Assembly (NCBI GenBank): GCA_902525585.1
Contig: CABZHQ010000007.1
Location: forward strand, 1-58,147
From: an uncultured Prochlorococcus sp.
GTDB lineage: Bacteria; Cyanobacteriota; Cyanobacteriia; PCC-6307; Cyanobiaceae
Reading direction: 5' to 3'
Length of the DNA stretch: 58,147 nucleotides
Within the stretch, counting starts at the first letter, position 1; each line of letters begins with the position of its first letter. The notes beneath the pieces were generated by a model. That model did not search any database. It was not told where the DNA came from and saw only the letters and a list, made by a program, of their open reading frames with translations. This document shows positions 29,488-39,212 of this stretch, in pieces. The position numbers were made by a program, and so were the translations under genes.

Positions 29488-31017
29488 CTAGTGAGCCTCC
29501 CCTGGTTTTTTATCTAAAGACATTCCAATAATTTGGGCGGAATGAATGTTGTCCCTATCTCTAATAGTAGAGCAAGTATGTAACAAACCTTGATCAACTA
29601 AATTTTTATATCTAATTGATATCGCATTATTAACTCTTTCACAATCTTTTATTGCTCTCTCTTTTGCTCCAGGTACTTTGCCAGAGTAATCAAATCTTAT
29701 TACCACTGGAATAGGTAGATCTTGAGAAACATTTAATCCTGTAAAAATCTTTACTCCTACATCTAAATCAGGCGCCCCTTCTTCGACGGTGTCCAAATGG
29801 GCAAAATAAGTTAAATTCCTTAGATGTACTTCTTTAAAACCAATGCCAACCCCAATAAACCTCTCAGCATGTCCAATATCTTTATAAGAACCGTTATGAA
29901 AATTCTTAACATAATCAATTTGAGAAATATTATTAACAATTAATTTATACATAAATTTTCCCACTCCACTTAGTTTATCTTTTGAAGATTGCTTAGAAAT
30001 TGTCTGGCAAATTTCTCTTTCCGCATCCTCTTTTGAAAAATTTATTGTTGAATTATAAATTTCTAATGTAGAAATAGTTTTTGCTAAATCTATACCGCCA
30101 TCTCTAGTTGATAAATGTATTTTTAATGAATCAGTGTCTGTATCAAGTCCAATTAACATTAAATCAACAGAAGCCCCGCAGCAAAAGCTATTCTCTACAG
30201 CCTCTTTGAAAGCAGATAATTTATTTCTTCCTTCTGCTGCAGCTAACTCGTCATTACTCCCATGAGCTGCGCATCCCTGATGCAAAGGATCTACTGAACT
30301 AAAATGATAAGTTACAACTTTTAAGTACCTAGTATCTTTATGAGCTTCATTAGGAACATTCTCTCTATATCTTTTATGTTCAGTTTTTACCCATCGATTG
30401 ACGGTATTTTCAATATCAAACAATGCTCCAGCATGGGATCTTCTTCTTACTGAACTAAAAGGTATTCTCATTACATAAGCAACTGAATGAGCTAATCTTC
30501 CGTCTGAACAAGGAGTTATATCAAGTAAATGTATTCCACAATCTAAAAGAAATTTTTCAAAGTCTTCCGCATCCCTACTCCCAGCAGCACCTTCAAGTGG
30601 ATCATTATTAAAAAAATTGTCGCTAAGTTTCTCATGCTGTTTGAAAGCACACCATGCATATAAAGCTCTCATATCAAGAGGTTTCACCCAAGATTTATCT
30701 AATACATGGAGAGGTAAATCTATTCCCAAATTTTTTCTTGATATTTTCTGAGCTTTATTTATAAAATCTTCGTGATGTTGGATTCGAGCAATTTCCTTGA
30801 GAGTTGGAACAATTTCGTCAAAATCACTTTTTATTTTGCTTTCATACCTAAATAGATTTTCATTTTGAATATTATTGGTTAATTTATGAGACTTTCCAGA
30901 ATTTCGGAAATTATTTGATTCTTTAGTTTGTATATGTATATTTTCAGTAAAGGTTTTCATTGGAGCGGTTGGCCCCAATGTGAAATTCTTGGCTTTAGCC
31001 AGTCCTCTTAAAGGCAT
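29488..31017 (-). CDS. csoSCA: carboxysomal carbonic anhydrase CsoSCA
   Basis: CsoSCA interconverts bicarbonate and CO2 inside the carboxysome, feeding RuBisCO. The 509-residue protein contains a divergent beta-type carbonic anhydrase domain with the zinc and catalytic residues Cys170, Asp172, Arg174 in CSDGR, His238 in YHFSSVDP and Cys249 in HQGCAAHGSND. The N-terminal segment (about 1-55) is polar and may anchor it to RuBisCO or the shell; the C-terminal half is the degenerate duplicated domain. It starts 7 bp after csoS2. Confidence 0.96.
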   Translation of the reverse strand: MPLRGLAKAKNFTLGPTAPMKTFTENIHIQTKESNNFRNSGKSHKLTNNIQNENLFRYESKIKSDFDEIVPTLKEIARIQHHEDFINKAQKISRKNLGIDLPLHVLDKSWVKPLDMRALYAWCAFKQHEKLSDNFFNNDPLEGAAGSRDAEDFEKFLLDCGIHLLDITPCSDGRLAHSVAYVMRIPFSSVRRRSHAGALFDIENTVNRWVKTEHKRYRENVPNEAHKDTRYLKVVTYHFSSVDPLHQGCAAHGSNDELAAAEGRNKLSAFKEAVENSFCCGASVDLMLIGLDTDTDSLKIHLSTRDGGIDLAKTISTLEIYNSTINFSKEDAEREICQTISKQSSKDKLSGVGKFMYKLIVNNISQIDYVKNFHNGSYKDIGHAERFIGVGIGFKEVHLRNLTYFAHLDTVEEGAPDLDVGVKIFTGLNVSQDLPIPVVIRFDYSGKVPGAKERAIKDCERVNNAISIRYKNLVDQGLLHTCSTIRDRDNIHSAQIIGMSLDKKPGEAH

Positions 31018-31024
31018 TATTTAC

Positions 31025-33319
31025 TTAACCTCTTGCACCACCTGAAAAGGTAACAAGTTGTCCTTCACGGGTATTTCCACTAGATCCAGTTATCAAGAAA
31101 TCTGGTTTTTCTGTTTCCTCATTCCTTTTAACTTCCATAGGGGGCATTGCGCTCATGAATCCTGCTCTTGATGGATTTCGCTTTCTAGAAGAAGCTCCCT
31201 CTGTGCCTGTTACCTTATCACCGCGATCCCAATCATCACCAGTTACGTTTCCTACTGATTGTCCTTCTCCAGTAATCCTTGATGCGACTCTTTTTTCTGG
31301 TGTCTTTGCAGCACGGTCTACCTCTTCAATTTCCATTTTTTGTTTATAAGTAATATTTTTATTCGGTTCAAATCTAAATTTTTCAGTACCAGTGACCTTA
31401 TCAACTGCCATATCAAAAGGTCCTGTTACCTTTGAACCATTTTCATATTCATTACCTGTAACACCTTGAGTATTTTTTTCAGAATATTTATCTCTTGATG
31501 GTGATTTAACAGAGAATTCCTTCCAAGAGTTACCTGACGACTTTTCCGGATTCGCATAAGCCGCATCATGTGCAGGATTATCACAAGCTTGTGAGAGCTG
31601 ATCTCCACCAACATAGGGAGTCCCTGTTAGATTTTTACAAGCACCTTTCTTAGCACCTGTCATTACTCCGCCAATTCCTGGTTGCTGTCCTGTAAGTCTG
31701 GCATTTGAATTATTTCCAGAATTAACTGTTGCTCGGGATTTCATATCTTCTGAAATCTCAGTACTACAATTTTCATTAATCTGATCTAAGCCTGCGTATG
31801 GTGTTCCTGTTAACACTTTGCATGAACCTGGTTCATCCCCAGTTACTATTTCTGATCTTCCTGTCATAGTGCCGCTTATTAAATTTGACTTTGAAGAAAG
31901 GCTTAAACCTACTTTTCTAGCTTCTGGTTTTGGTTTTGAACCGCAAAACTTCTCATATTGTTGAGATCCTATGTACTCATCGCCAGTTACATTCTTACAA
32001 CTCCCATGTTCATTACCTGTCATATGGTCTGATCTTCCAACCCCTGTACCAGTTACATTATTCCCATTAAGAGTGTTGTAACTGCCTACTTTTTCAAATG
32101 CTTTACCTTTTGGATTTGGCTCAGAGCCAAGATATTGATCTCCAGTTAATTGATGTCCAGAACCTGATTCATCTCCAGTAACTAAGGTTGATCTACCAGG
32201 TAGTGATCCAGATACTTTTAATCCATCGGTTGTAGTGCTGTGTTTAACCTTTGAAGGATTTCTTGGGACATCACCACAATACTTCTGCGATTGATTAGAA
32301 GATACATATTCAGTACCTGTAAGGTTTTTACAAGTCCCTGGCTCATCGCCTGTGACCCTATCAGATCTACCAACTTCATTTCCAGTTACTTTATTACCTG
32401 ATGTTGTAGAGGTAACAGTAGATCTAAGTGGCTGTTTATAACTTGGTCTATCTTGACAAAATTGATCAGCAACTTCTGCTCCCATATATTGGGTACCAGT
32501 TACAATTCTGCATGTACTTGCTTCATTACCTGTAGTTTTTACAGATCTATTAGCTTGAGTTCCAGTAACTATTTGACCTGAATCAGTTTCACTTTTACCA
32601 ACTTTCCAGCTAGCATCTGCAATATTTTGTTTGGCACCATTTTTGTTTGGACCACATGGTCTACATTTACCATTACCTTTTTTGCCTGTGGCACCAGTTT
32701 TACTTCTTAGCTCTCTCACTCTCTGAGAAATTTCTCTACTACTTAAATCTGGGTCTCCCCTTCTAGCTAATGAAGCGGCACTAGTATTTTGTTTAGTTGC
32801 TGATTTACCATGTTTAGATTGAGCTTCTCTTCTCGCCAAAACAATATCTCTACTTGTATTAGTAATAGGCTTTCTCTTCTGATTAATTCTTCTCTTAACG
32901 TTGGGTTTTAGGGACTTAGATTCTGTACTAGTTGAATCCTGAATTTCTTGATTTTTACTTATAGTTGATTTAACTATATTTGCAGGACTTTCTTTTTTAA
33001 CATCAGTACGAGTTCTATCAGATGAAGTTATAGCTGATTTCCCATGGGTAGACATTGCTTTTCTTCTCTCTATTACTAACTCTTTACTAGATAAAGTTGT
33101 TGAAGAATTTATGTTTACCTGAGTTTTTGGAATATGTTTTGTAGCTGGTTTAGAAATATTATGATTATTAGGAGAAGACTGAGTCCCAGAAATCTGTATA
33201 TCTTGAGAAGATCGAACTCTATCTTTGGTAGTTGAAGAATAAGCAGCAGCTTTTTTACCGCTATCACTCATCGCCTTTCTTCTTTCAAGTGCAATCTCTC
33301 TACTGGTTTTTTTTGACAT
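31025..33319 (-). CDS. csoS2: carboxysome assembly scaffold CsoS2
   Basis: CsoS2 is the intrinsically disordered scaffold that gathers RuBisCO and links it to the shell. From the ATG at 33319 it has 764 residues. Four N-terminal RuBisCO-binding repeats are visible (about residues 6-23, 78-96, 157-174, 195-212), three with the REIxxRRRxAMSxxGK-like pattern. The middle region has six repeats carrying VTG/LTG triplets, five with a Cys pair bracketing a TGT-Y segment; the third lacks both cysteines. The C-terminal region ends VTFSGGARG, a shell-binding segment in the family. A terminator-like hairpin separates it from cbbS. I did not see a second, shorter product. Confidence 0.96.
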   Translation of the reverse strand: MSKKTSREIALERRKAMSDSGKKAAAYSSTTKDRVRSSQDIQISGTQSSPNNHNISKPATKHIPKTQVNINSSTTLSSKELVIERRKAMSTHGKSAITSSDRTRTDVKKESPANIVKSTISKNQEIQDSTSTESKSLKPNVKRRINQKRKPITNTSRDIVLARREAQSKHGKSATKQNTSAASLARRGDPDLSSREISQRVRELRSKTGATGKKGNGKCRPCGPNKNGAKQNIADASWKVGKSETDSGQIVTGTQANRSVKTTGNEASTCRIVTGTQYMGAEVADQFCQDRPSYKQPLRSTVTSTTSGNKVTGNEVGRSDRVTGDEPGTCKNLTGTEYVSSNQSQKYCGDVPRNPSKVKHSTTTDGLKVSGSLPGRSTLVTGDESGSGHQLTGDQYLGSEPNPKGKAFEKVGSYNTLNGNNVTGTGVGRSDHMTGNEHGSCKNVTGDEYIGSQQYEKFCGSKPKPEARKVGLSLSSKSNLISGTMTGRSEIVTGDEPGSCKVLTGTPYAGLDQINENCSTEISEDMKSRATVNSGNNSNARLTGQQPGIGGVMTGAKKGACKNLTGTPYVGGDQLSQACDNPAHDAAYANPEKSSGNSWKEFSVKSPSRDKYSEKNTQGVTGNEYENGSKVTGPFDMAVDKVTGTEKFRFEPNKNITYKQKMEIEEVDRAAKTPEKRVASRITGEGQSVGNVTGDDWDRGDKVTGTEGASSRKRNPSRAGFMSAMPPMEVKRNEETEKPDFLITGSSGNTREGQLVTFSGGARG

Positions 33320-33359
33320 GATCTTCAAGTTTAAATTCTTTAAAAAGACTTTTGAAAAA

Positions 33360-33387
33360 CTTTCTCCAAAAATTTTTTTGGAGAAAG
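33360..33387 (-). terminator. intrinsic-terminator-like hairpin between cbbS and csoS2
   Basis: On the minus strand, CTTTCTCCAAAA pairs perfectly over 12 bp with TTTTGGAGAAAG around a 4-nt loop and is followed at once by five T residues. This has the form of a rho-independent terminator, placed 22 bp after the cbbS stop and 40 bp before the csoS2 start. It probably sets partial termination or protects the 3' end of the RuBisCO mRNA. Confidence 0.75.
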
Positions 33388-33409
33388 ATATTAACTACGA
33401 AAAGTAGCT

Positions 33410-33751
33410 TTAACGTCCTTGGAAAACTACAAAAGCTGTTCCTTGACTTTGAGTGTAAGCATCGTATCCGATGATTCTTACATGATGATCAGGGTATGCT
33501 CTATGGCATGCCTCTAATTCGCTCACGATCAAGTTAAGATCTTTTTCCCCAAAGAATGGGAGTTTCCAATAAGACCAATAAGTTTGCATACATCCACTTG
33601 GATGAACATGCTCAATAACTGGACTCCAACCTTGAGCAATTATGTACGCAATTTGGTCATATATTTCTTCCTGGGTCATCGGTGGTAAAAAACCGAATGT
33701 TTCCAGGGTTGCAACTGTTTGATAGTCGCTTACTGTGCTCTGGAAAGGCAT
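33410..33751 (-). CDS. cbbS: RuBisCO small subunit (form IA)
   Basis: CbbS caps the L8S8 RuBisCO hexadecamer. The 113-residue protein begins MPFQSTVSDYQTVATLETFGFLPP, with the conserved central YWSYWKLPFFGEKD and the C-terminal HVRIIGYDAYTQSQGTAFVV typical of form IA small subunits. It follows cbbL with an 89-bp spacer that contains two hairpins, and is followed by the terminator-like structure before csoS2. Expression should be high and tied to cbbL. Confidence 0.97.
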   Translation of the reverse strand: MPFQSTVSDYQTVATLETFGFLPPMTQEEIYDQIAYIIAQGWSPVIEHVHPSGCMQTYWSYWKLPFFGEKDLNLIVSELEACHRAYPDHHVRIIGYDAYTQSQGTAFVVFQGR

Positions 33752-33777
33752 AATTAATCAAAATGTGAATGAAAGTA

Positions 33778-33824
33778 CTCGTAAAAACGAGATTTTAATA
33801 AGTCTGAGGAGAATAAATCTCCTC
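33778..33824 (-). other. two hairpins in the cbbL-cbbS spacer
   Basis: On the minus strand, GAGGAGA pairs with TCTCCTC around a 5-nt loop (33806-33824), followed by CTCGT paired with ACGAG around a 4-nt A/T loop (33778-33791). Neither has a T-tract directly after it, so they look more like mRNA-stabilising structures or translation-affecting elements than terminators. The cbbS start is 27 bp further on. Confidence 0.5.
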
Positions 33825-33840
33825 GATTTCGAAACTTGAG

Positions 33841-35256
33841 TTAACCCTGAACATCAAGTTTGTCGACAGTGTCAAACTCAAACTTAATTTCCTTCCAAGT
33901 TTCTAGAGCAATAGCTAATTCAGGACTATGCTTAGCAGCTTCCATGAGAATGTCTCTACTCTCTTTTTCGATTTCGCGACCAGCATTACGAGCTTTTACA
34001 CAAGCTTCTAATGCAACTCTGTTAGCTGCAGCTCCAGCAGCTGAACCCCATGGGTGACCATGTGTTCCTCCACCGAACTGAAGGCAGGAATCATCCCCAA
34101 AGATCGCTAGAAGTGCAGGCATATGCCAAACGTGGATACCACCTGATGCGACTGCAAATACTCCAGGCATTGAACCCCAATCTTGATCAAAGAAGTTACC
34201 TCTTGATCTATCTTCAGGAACAAATGACTCTCTTAAGTTGTCAATATAACCAAGGGTTGTTTGACGATCACCTTCTAGTTTTCCAACAACGGTTCCAGTA
34301 TGTAATTGGTCTCCTCCAGAAAGTCTCAAACATTTTGCAAGAACTCTGAAGTGAATACCATGCTTTGGATGTCTATCAATAACAGCATGCATAGCTCTGT
34401 GAATATGCAGAAGCATGCCATTTTTACGACACCAATTAGCTAATCCAGTATTTGCAGTAAAACCACCAGTTATATAATCATGCATGATGATTGGCATATC
34501 TAGCTCTTTTGCAAATTCAGCTCTTTCATAAAGTTCTTCAGGAGTGTTAGCAGTACAGTTTAGATAATGACCTTTAACTTCTCCAGTTTCCCGCTGAGCA
34601 AGCTTAACTGCTTCTGCAACAAACTCAAATCTTTCTCTCCAACGTTGGAATGGTTGAGAATTAATATTCTCATCATCCTTCGTTAAATCAAGACCGCCTC
34701 TAAGACATTCATATACAACTCGACCATAGTTTTTACCAGATAATCCTAATTTAGGTTTGATGGTACAACCAAGTAGAGGTCTTCCGTATTTGTTAAGTCG
34801 ATCTCTTTCAACTACGATTCCATTTGGTGGACCACCGCAAGTTTTAATGAAAGCAATTGGGAATCTAATATCTTCTAGACGTAGATGTCTTAGAGCTTTA
34901 AATCCAAAAACGTTTCCTACAAGAGATGTTAATACGTTTGTTATTGAGCCTTCTTCAAAAAGATCTAAAGGATATGCAATAAAAGCATAAAAAGCTTCAG
35001 GATCTCCAGGAACGTCTTCGATTCGATAACAACGTCCTTTATAAAATTCTAAGTCTGTAAGTAACTCGGACCAAACTGTTGACCAAGTACCTGTTGAAGA
35101 TTCAGCGGCAACAGCTGCTGCAACTTCTTCTCTGGGAACACCTTCTTGACCTGTACATTTAAAACAGGCTAGTAAATCGGTGTCTAGGGGTACATATTCT
35201 GGAGTCCAGTAGGTATCTCTGTACTCCTTTACCCCTGCGTCATACTTCTTACTCAT
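33841..35256 (-). CDS. cbbL: RuBisCO large subunit (form IA)
   Basis: CbbL is the catalytic subunit of RuBisCO, fixing CO2 on ribulose 1,5-bisphosphate inside the carboxysome. The 471-residue protein begins [21 protein letters not shown], characteristic of form IA. Catalytic segments are visible: [13 protein letters not shown] with the active-site Lys, [16 protein letters not shown] with the Lys that is carbamylated, HIHRAMHAV and the [18 protein letters not shown] loop 6. It lies 69 bp after csoS1 and shares its operon. Unlike its AT-rich surroundings it is fairly rich in G and C, as expected for this conserved, highly expressed protein. Confidence 0.98.
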   Translation of the reverse strand: MSKKYDAGVKEYRDTYWTPEYVPLDTDLLACFKCTGQEGVPREEVAAAVAAESSTGTWSTVWSELLTDLEFYKGRCYRIEDVPGDPEAFYAFIAYPLDLFEEGSITNVLTSLVGNVFGFKALRHLRLEDIRFPIAFIKTCGGPPNGIVVERDRLNKYGRPLLGCTIKPKLGLSGKNYGRVVYECLRGGLDLTKDDENINSQPFQRWRERFEFVAEAVKLAQRETGEVKGHYLNCTANTPEELYERAEFAKELDMPIIMHDYITGGFTANTGLANWCRKNGMLLHIHRAMHAVIDRHPKHGIHFRVLAKCLRLSGGDQLHTGTVVGKLEGDRQTTLGYIDNLRESFVPEDRSRGNFFDQDWGSMPGVFAVASGGIHVWHMPALLAIFGDDSCLQFGGGTHGHPWGSAAGAAANRVALEACVKARNAGREIEKESRDILMEAAKHSPELAIALETWKEIKFEFDTVDKLDVQG

Positions 35257-35325
35257 AAGGATAAATTTAGGTCTGTGTAGGGAAAATAATTATTGTGCAA
35301 AATTTATAAATCTTGCTTTACTTAA

Positions 35326-35637
35326 TTAGTCCTTCTGACCAAGAAATTCACCGTTACCTAGAGCAGGTTCAACTTCTCTATGAGGACGAGCAATAATGTG
35401 AGCTGCAACTAAACCGTCACCAACTCTTTCACAAGCGTCTGCACCAGCTCTTACAGCTGCGTTAACTGCTCCTGTTTCGCCTCTAACTAATACTGTGACA
35501 TAACCGCCACCAACGAATTCACGACCAATAAGGCGAACTTCTGCTGCCTTTGTCATTGCGTCTGCTGCTTCGATTGCAGGTACAAGTCCGCGTGTCTCGA
35601 TCATGCCGAGAGCGATACCCATTGTTTCTGTAGCCAT
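35326..35637 (-). CDS. csoS1: carboxysome shell hexamer CsoS1 (BMC-H)
   Basis: CsoS1 is the main BMC-H shell protein forming the facets of the carboxysome. The 103-residue protein has the single BMC domain beginning ETMGIALGMIETRGLVPAIE, with the pore and interface segment REFVGGGYVTVLVRGETGAV and HIIARPHREVEPAL. It is the first gene of the operon leading to cbbL. A 14-bp repeat and a candidate promoter lie upstream in the spacer. Confidence 0.97.
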   Translation of the reverse strand: MATETMGIALGMIETRGLVPAIEAADAMTKAAEVRLIGREFVGGGYVTVLVRGETGAVNAAVRAGADACERVGDGLVAAHIIARPHREVEPALGNGEFLGQKD

Positions 35638-35655
35638 TGTCTACTAAATACTAAA

Positions 35656-35669
35656 TGTGGAATGTTCAA
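35656..35669. repeat. 14-bp direct repeat, copy 1 (near csoS1 start)
   Basis: TGTGGAATGTTCAA is found here, 18 bp upstream of the csoS1 ATG, and again at 35887-35900. Read on the minus strand it contains an imperfect dyad, TTGAA-CA-TTCCA, typical of a dimeric regulator site. A chance 14-mer match within a 330-bp spacer is unlikely. Confidence 0.65.
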
Positions 35670-35757
35670 TTCGAAGAATGCTTCATTAAGTACTTATAAG
35701 TCAAGCGTTTTCGACAAAATCTCCATTAATGTTTTTTCTATCATTCATAAGTTAAAC

Positions 35758-35787
35758 TTATCACCCTTGGTACTATTGATATGTCAA
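35758..35787 (-). promoter_or_regulatory. candidate csoS1 operon promoter
   Basis: On the minus strand TTGACA (35787-35782) is followed after 18 bp by TGATAA (35763-35758), acceptable -35 and -10 elements. Transcription would start near 35750 and give a leader of about 115 nt that contains repeat copy 1. Prochlorococcus promoters often have weak -35 boxes, so this is only a candidate. Confidence 0.35.
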
Positions 35788-35860
35788 TACTTATGCAAAT
35801 TAGTTAGTGCATCAAAACATACTGTTGTGTTAAGAAAAAATTTACATTATGTTATTTCCG

Positions 35861-35917
35861 TACGAGGCAGGCCCTGTCTACACAGGTGTGGAATGTTCAA
35901 CCCTTCCTGTCTCCGTA
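35861..35917 (+). ncRNA. candidate structured RNA element, 57 nt
   Basis: The 5' arm TACGAGGCAGG (35861-35871) pairs with CCTGTCTCCGTA (35906-35917) over 11 bp with one bulged C and one G-U pair that only works as plus-strand RNA. Inside is a hairpin CCTGT-CTAC-ACAGG (35873-35886), then a 19-nt single-stranded tract that contains repeat copy 2. It is unusually GC-rich for this genome. It could be part of a small RNA or of the rdgB leader; the family is not recognised. Confidence 0.45.
35887..35900. repeat. 14-bp direct repeat, copy 2 (inside the structured element)
   Basis: This is the second copy of TGTGGAATGTTCAA, 231 bp from the first in the same orientation. It lies in the unpaired stretch of the 57-nt element, about 65 bp upstream of the rdgB start. 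Two copies on either side of the spacer would suit a looping or cooperative regulator. Confidence 0.65.
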
Positions 35918-35964
35918 TCAAGCTTTGAAGTAAGATAATATTCACAATAAATTTATTTGTTATT

Positions 35965-36549
35965 TTGAACCTTCCAGTTCTAACTATTGCTAGTGGCAAT
36001 CAAAGAAAAGTATCTGAAATTTCAGAGATGCTGGATGTTTTGTCATTAAAGGTTCAGAAGCAACCAAAATATTTAAGTGTCGAAGAGACTGGAAATACAT
36101 ATTTTGAGAATGCACTTCTAAAAGCAAAAGCAGCGGCTTTAGAGACTAAAACTTGGGCGTTAGCTGATGACTCTGGTCTTGAAGTAGATATTTTAGATGG
36201 TCGACCAGGAATTTATTCTGCTCGATATGCCAAAAATAATGATGAGAAAATTAAAAAATTAATTAATGAACTTTCTGATAGTCCTTACAGGAGTGCAAGA
36301 TTTATAAGTTGCATGGTTTTGTGCGATCCCTCAGGAAAGTTAGTAAAAGATACAACAGGAATATGCTGGGGAGAAATTCTTAAGAACCCCAAATATCCAA
36401 ATGGGGAATTCGAATCTATTTTTTGGGTAAAAGAGGCTAACTGTGTTTACGGTGAGCTATCACAATCACAACTAAATAAATTAGGTAGTAGAGGTAAAGC
36501 CGCCAAAATTATGTCGCCTTACCTCAAAAAAGAAATTGGTTTAAATTAA
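35965..36549 (+). CDS. rdgB: XTP/dITP diphosphatase (Ham1/RdgB)
   Basis: RdgB hydrolyses non-canonical purine nucleotides such as dITP and XTP to keep them out of DNA. The 194-residue protein shows the N-terminal LTIASGNQRKVSEI, the metal site ADDSGLEVDIL, GRPGIYSARYA and the C-terminal SRGKAAKI. It starts at a TTG. It separates the csoS1 operon from csoS1D, with which it is convergent (6 bp apart). It has no evident tie to carbon fixation. Confidence 0.93.
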   Translation: MNLPVLTIASGNQRKVSEISEMLDVLSLKVQKQPKYLSVEETGNTYFENALLKAKAAALETKTWALADDSGLEVDILDGRPGIYSARYAKNNDEKIKKLINELSDSPYRSARFISCMVLCDPSGKLVKDTTGICWGEILKNPKYPNGEFESIFWVKEANCVYGELSQSQLNKLGSRGKAAKIMSPYLKKEIGLN

Positions 36550-36555
36550 AAATTC

Positions 36556-37326
36556 TCAATAATTTGAAATTTCTTCAATTGCTCTTATGGCAGCAGCTGC
36601 AGCCTCTTCTACATCCCCTTCTTTCCCTGCAAGAGTTAATCTACCAAAAGCCCCAACTGCCTTAACATCAACAACAGTTATATTAGATGCCTTTTCGGCT
36701 TCATTAGCTGCTTTTAAAACATAACCAGCTGGTTCAGTTTCTAAAATAAACATGCTCATTCCAGATTGAATCATTGATCCACTTCTGTTTTGTCTATTTA
36801 TTAAAACTGCATGATCTGGAGTAATTGCTCGAATAACTTCAGTCCAACTCGTAGCAGGTTTTGTTCTTTTTCTAACTTCACTCCCAATAGCATCTAGAAC
36901 AACATCTCCAGAATGTAAAACGGTGCTTTGATCTTTATGGTAAAGAGCAAGAGATCCAAATGCCCTTTCAACAATCATCTGACCAAGTCTCACATTACTT
37001 GCTTTTAGGGCAATATCAGTAACTCTATGAACAGCCATCCCGGGTGAAACTTCCATCCAAAGACATGAATCACCAGGAATAGGTAAAAAACCTCTACTAA
37101 CAGTTCCCATATATGCGGCTAATTGAGGTTGCAGAGAATCTAAAAAAACATAAGTTCTTAACTCAATTTGCTCAACTTGACTTGCTTGTCTGGATACCAA
37201 AGACTTTTCTGAATCAGTAGTAATAAAACAGCTAGCACCACTGGCCTGAGATTGCACCTCAGATCCTGTGACTAGAGAACTCCCCTTTTTTCGTTCCCCT
37301 CTGTTTAAGCTAGAAGTTGGTTCCAT
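36556..37326 (-). CDS. csoS1D: carboxysome tandem-BMC shell protein CsoS1D
   Basis: CsoS1D has two fused BMC domains and forms trimers (pseudohexamers) with a gated central pore, thought to admit metabolites such as RuBP. From the ATG opening [14 protein letters not shown] it has 256 residues: an N-terminal polar segment (1-50), BMC domain 1 (about 51-150, [18 protein letters not shown]) and BMC domain 2 (about 155-256, [17 protein letters not shown] and [17 protein letters not shown]). The upstream 31 codons are open but outside the family. It lies apart from the main carboxysome operon, on the far side of rdgB. Confidence 0.95.
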   Translation of the reverse strand: MEPTSSLNRGERKKGSSLVTGSEVQSQASGASCFITTDSEKSLVSRQASQVEQIELRTYVFLDSLQPQLAAYMGTVSRGFLPIPGDSCLWMEVSPGMAVHRVTDIALKASNVRLGQMIVERAFGSLALYHKDQSTVLHSGDVVLDAIGSEVRKRTKPATSWTEVIRAITPDHAVLINRQNRSGSMIQSGMSMFILETEPAGYVLKAANEAEKASNITVVDVKAVGAFGRLTLAGKEGDVEEAAAAAIRAIEEISNY

Positions 37327-37423
37327 TGAGGCGACTATAACGGATAATGGTTCATTTTTTCTATTAAATTTACTTGCATGCTTACCACAAAACGATAACT
37401 TCAAGTAAAAGATATGCATTTTT

Positions 37424-37792
37424 ATGGGAACTTCTCAAAAAAAAGAACCAACTGTTTCTGGTACTGAAAAAGAATTAACTCCTGATCAAACTCTTGGATT
37501 AGTTAGCCTAAGCCTGATGCAAAAACTATCTCAGAAAGACCCATCTTTTAGCTGGTTAGAAGAAGATAAAATTGAGAAAGTAAATCTTAAGAACCTTAGA
37601 GATAGATTGGAGTTAACCCAATTAGCTATAAATACTGGAGCACCTTTAACCACTTCAGAAGTGACAGCTTTAATTGGGGCAAAGCCCGGGAAATCTAAGT
37701 TAGAAAGAGCAGGATTGTTAGCAACTAAAATAGCTAGAAATGTGTGGAAGCTTTCAAAAATAAGTCAAGGAAATTCCTTCTACAGAAATTAA
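37424..37792 (+). CDS. conserved protein of unknown function, divergent from csoS1D
   Basis: This 122-residue soluble protein begins with a polar segment ([17 protein letters not shown]), then a helical core. The C-terminal part has a helix-turn-helix-like pattern, [14 protein letters not shown] then [15 protein letters not shown], and a basic tail. It is not recognised as a named family. It starts 97 bp from csoS1D in the divergent orientation and is 157 bp upstream of chlN. A regulatory or DNA-binding role for the csoS1D or chl genes is a guess from location only. Confidence 0.7.
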   Translation: MGTSQKKEPTVSGTEKELTPDQTLGLVSLSLMQKLSQKDPSFSWLEEDKIEKVNLKNLRDRLELTQLAINTGAPLTTSEVTALIGAKPGKSKLERAGLLATKIARNVWKLSKISQGNSFYRN

Positions 37793-37940
37793 AATACGTC
37801 CCAAAAGTTTTTTTCATAATTCCCATTTAAGTATTTAAACATTCATATAAGTTTTTTAAATGTGTTCATTTTGTAAGAGAACTTATTAATTACTTTCATA
37901 AATTAAAAAGTGTATGCAAGCTTTAACTATAAGCTCTTGA

Positions 37941-39206
<1,266 letters not shown>

Positions 39207-39212
39207 AAGAAT

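Larger units (their letters stand above)
35638..35964. other. 327-bp csoS1/rdgB spacer without a credible protein gene
   Basis: Both flanking genes start here (csoS1 leftward, rdgB rightward), so this is a divergent control region of unusual length for this genome. It holds two copies of a 14-bp repeat, a 57-nt structured element, a candidate csoS1 promoter, and several small A/T-rich inverted repeats (for example ATAAGT-TAA-ACTTAT near 35747). An 88-codon open frame across it on the plus strand has no recognisable features. A small RNA gene such as 6S RNA is possible but not shown. Confidence 0.7.

Noticed and set aside
31426..31614. Short out-of-frame open frame within csoS2, considered as an alternative frameshift product
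   Set aside because: Some CsoS2 proteins come in two forms through frameshifting, but no slippery site was evident here and the frame follows the repeat structure of csoS2, so it is a shadow.
34050..34349. Plus-strand open frame of 99 codons antisense to cbbL
   Set aside because: It lies entirely within the conserved cbbL gene and has no family features. Frames of this size opposite well-conserved genes are expected.
33841..35637. Higher GC content of cbbL and csoS1 as a sign of recent transfer
   Set aside because: Form IA cbbL with csoS genes is the ancestral set of alpha-cyanobacteria, and strong expression and protein constraint explain the composition.
35662..35928. Plus-strand 88-codon open frame in the csoS1/rdgB spacer
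   Set aside because: It spans the candidate csoS1 promoter, both 14-bp repeats and the structured element, starts inside the first repeat, and has no recognisable protein features. It is better explained by chance in a non-coding spacer.
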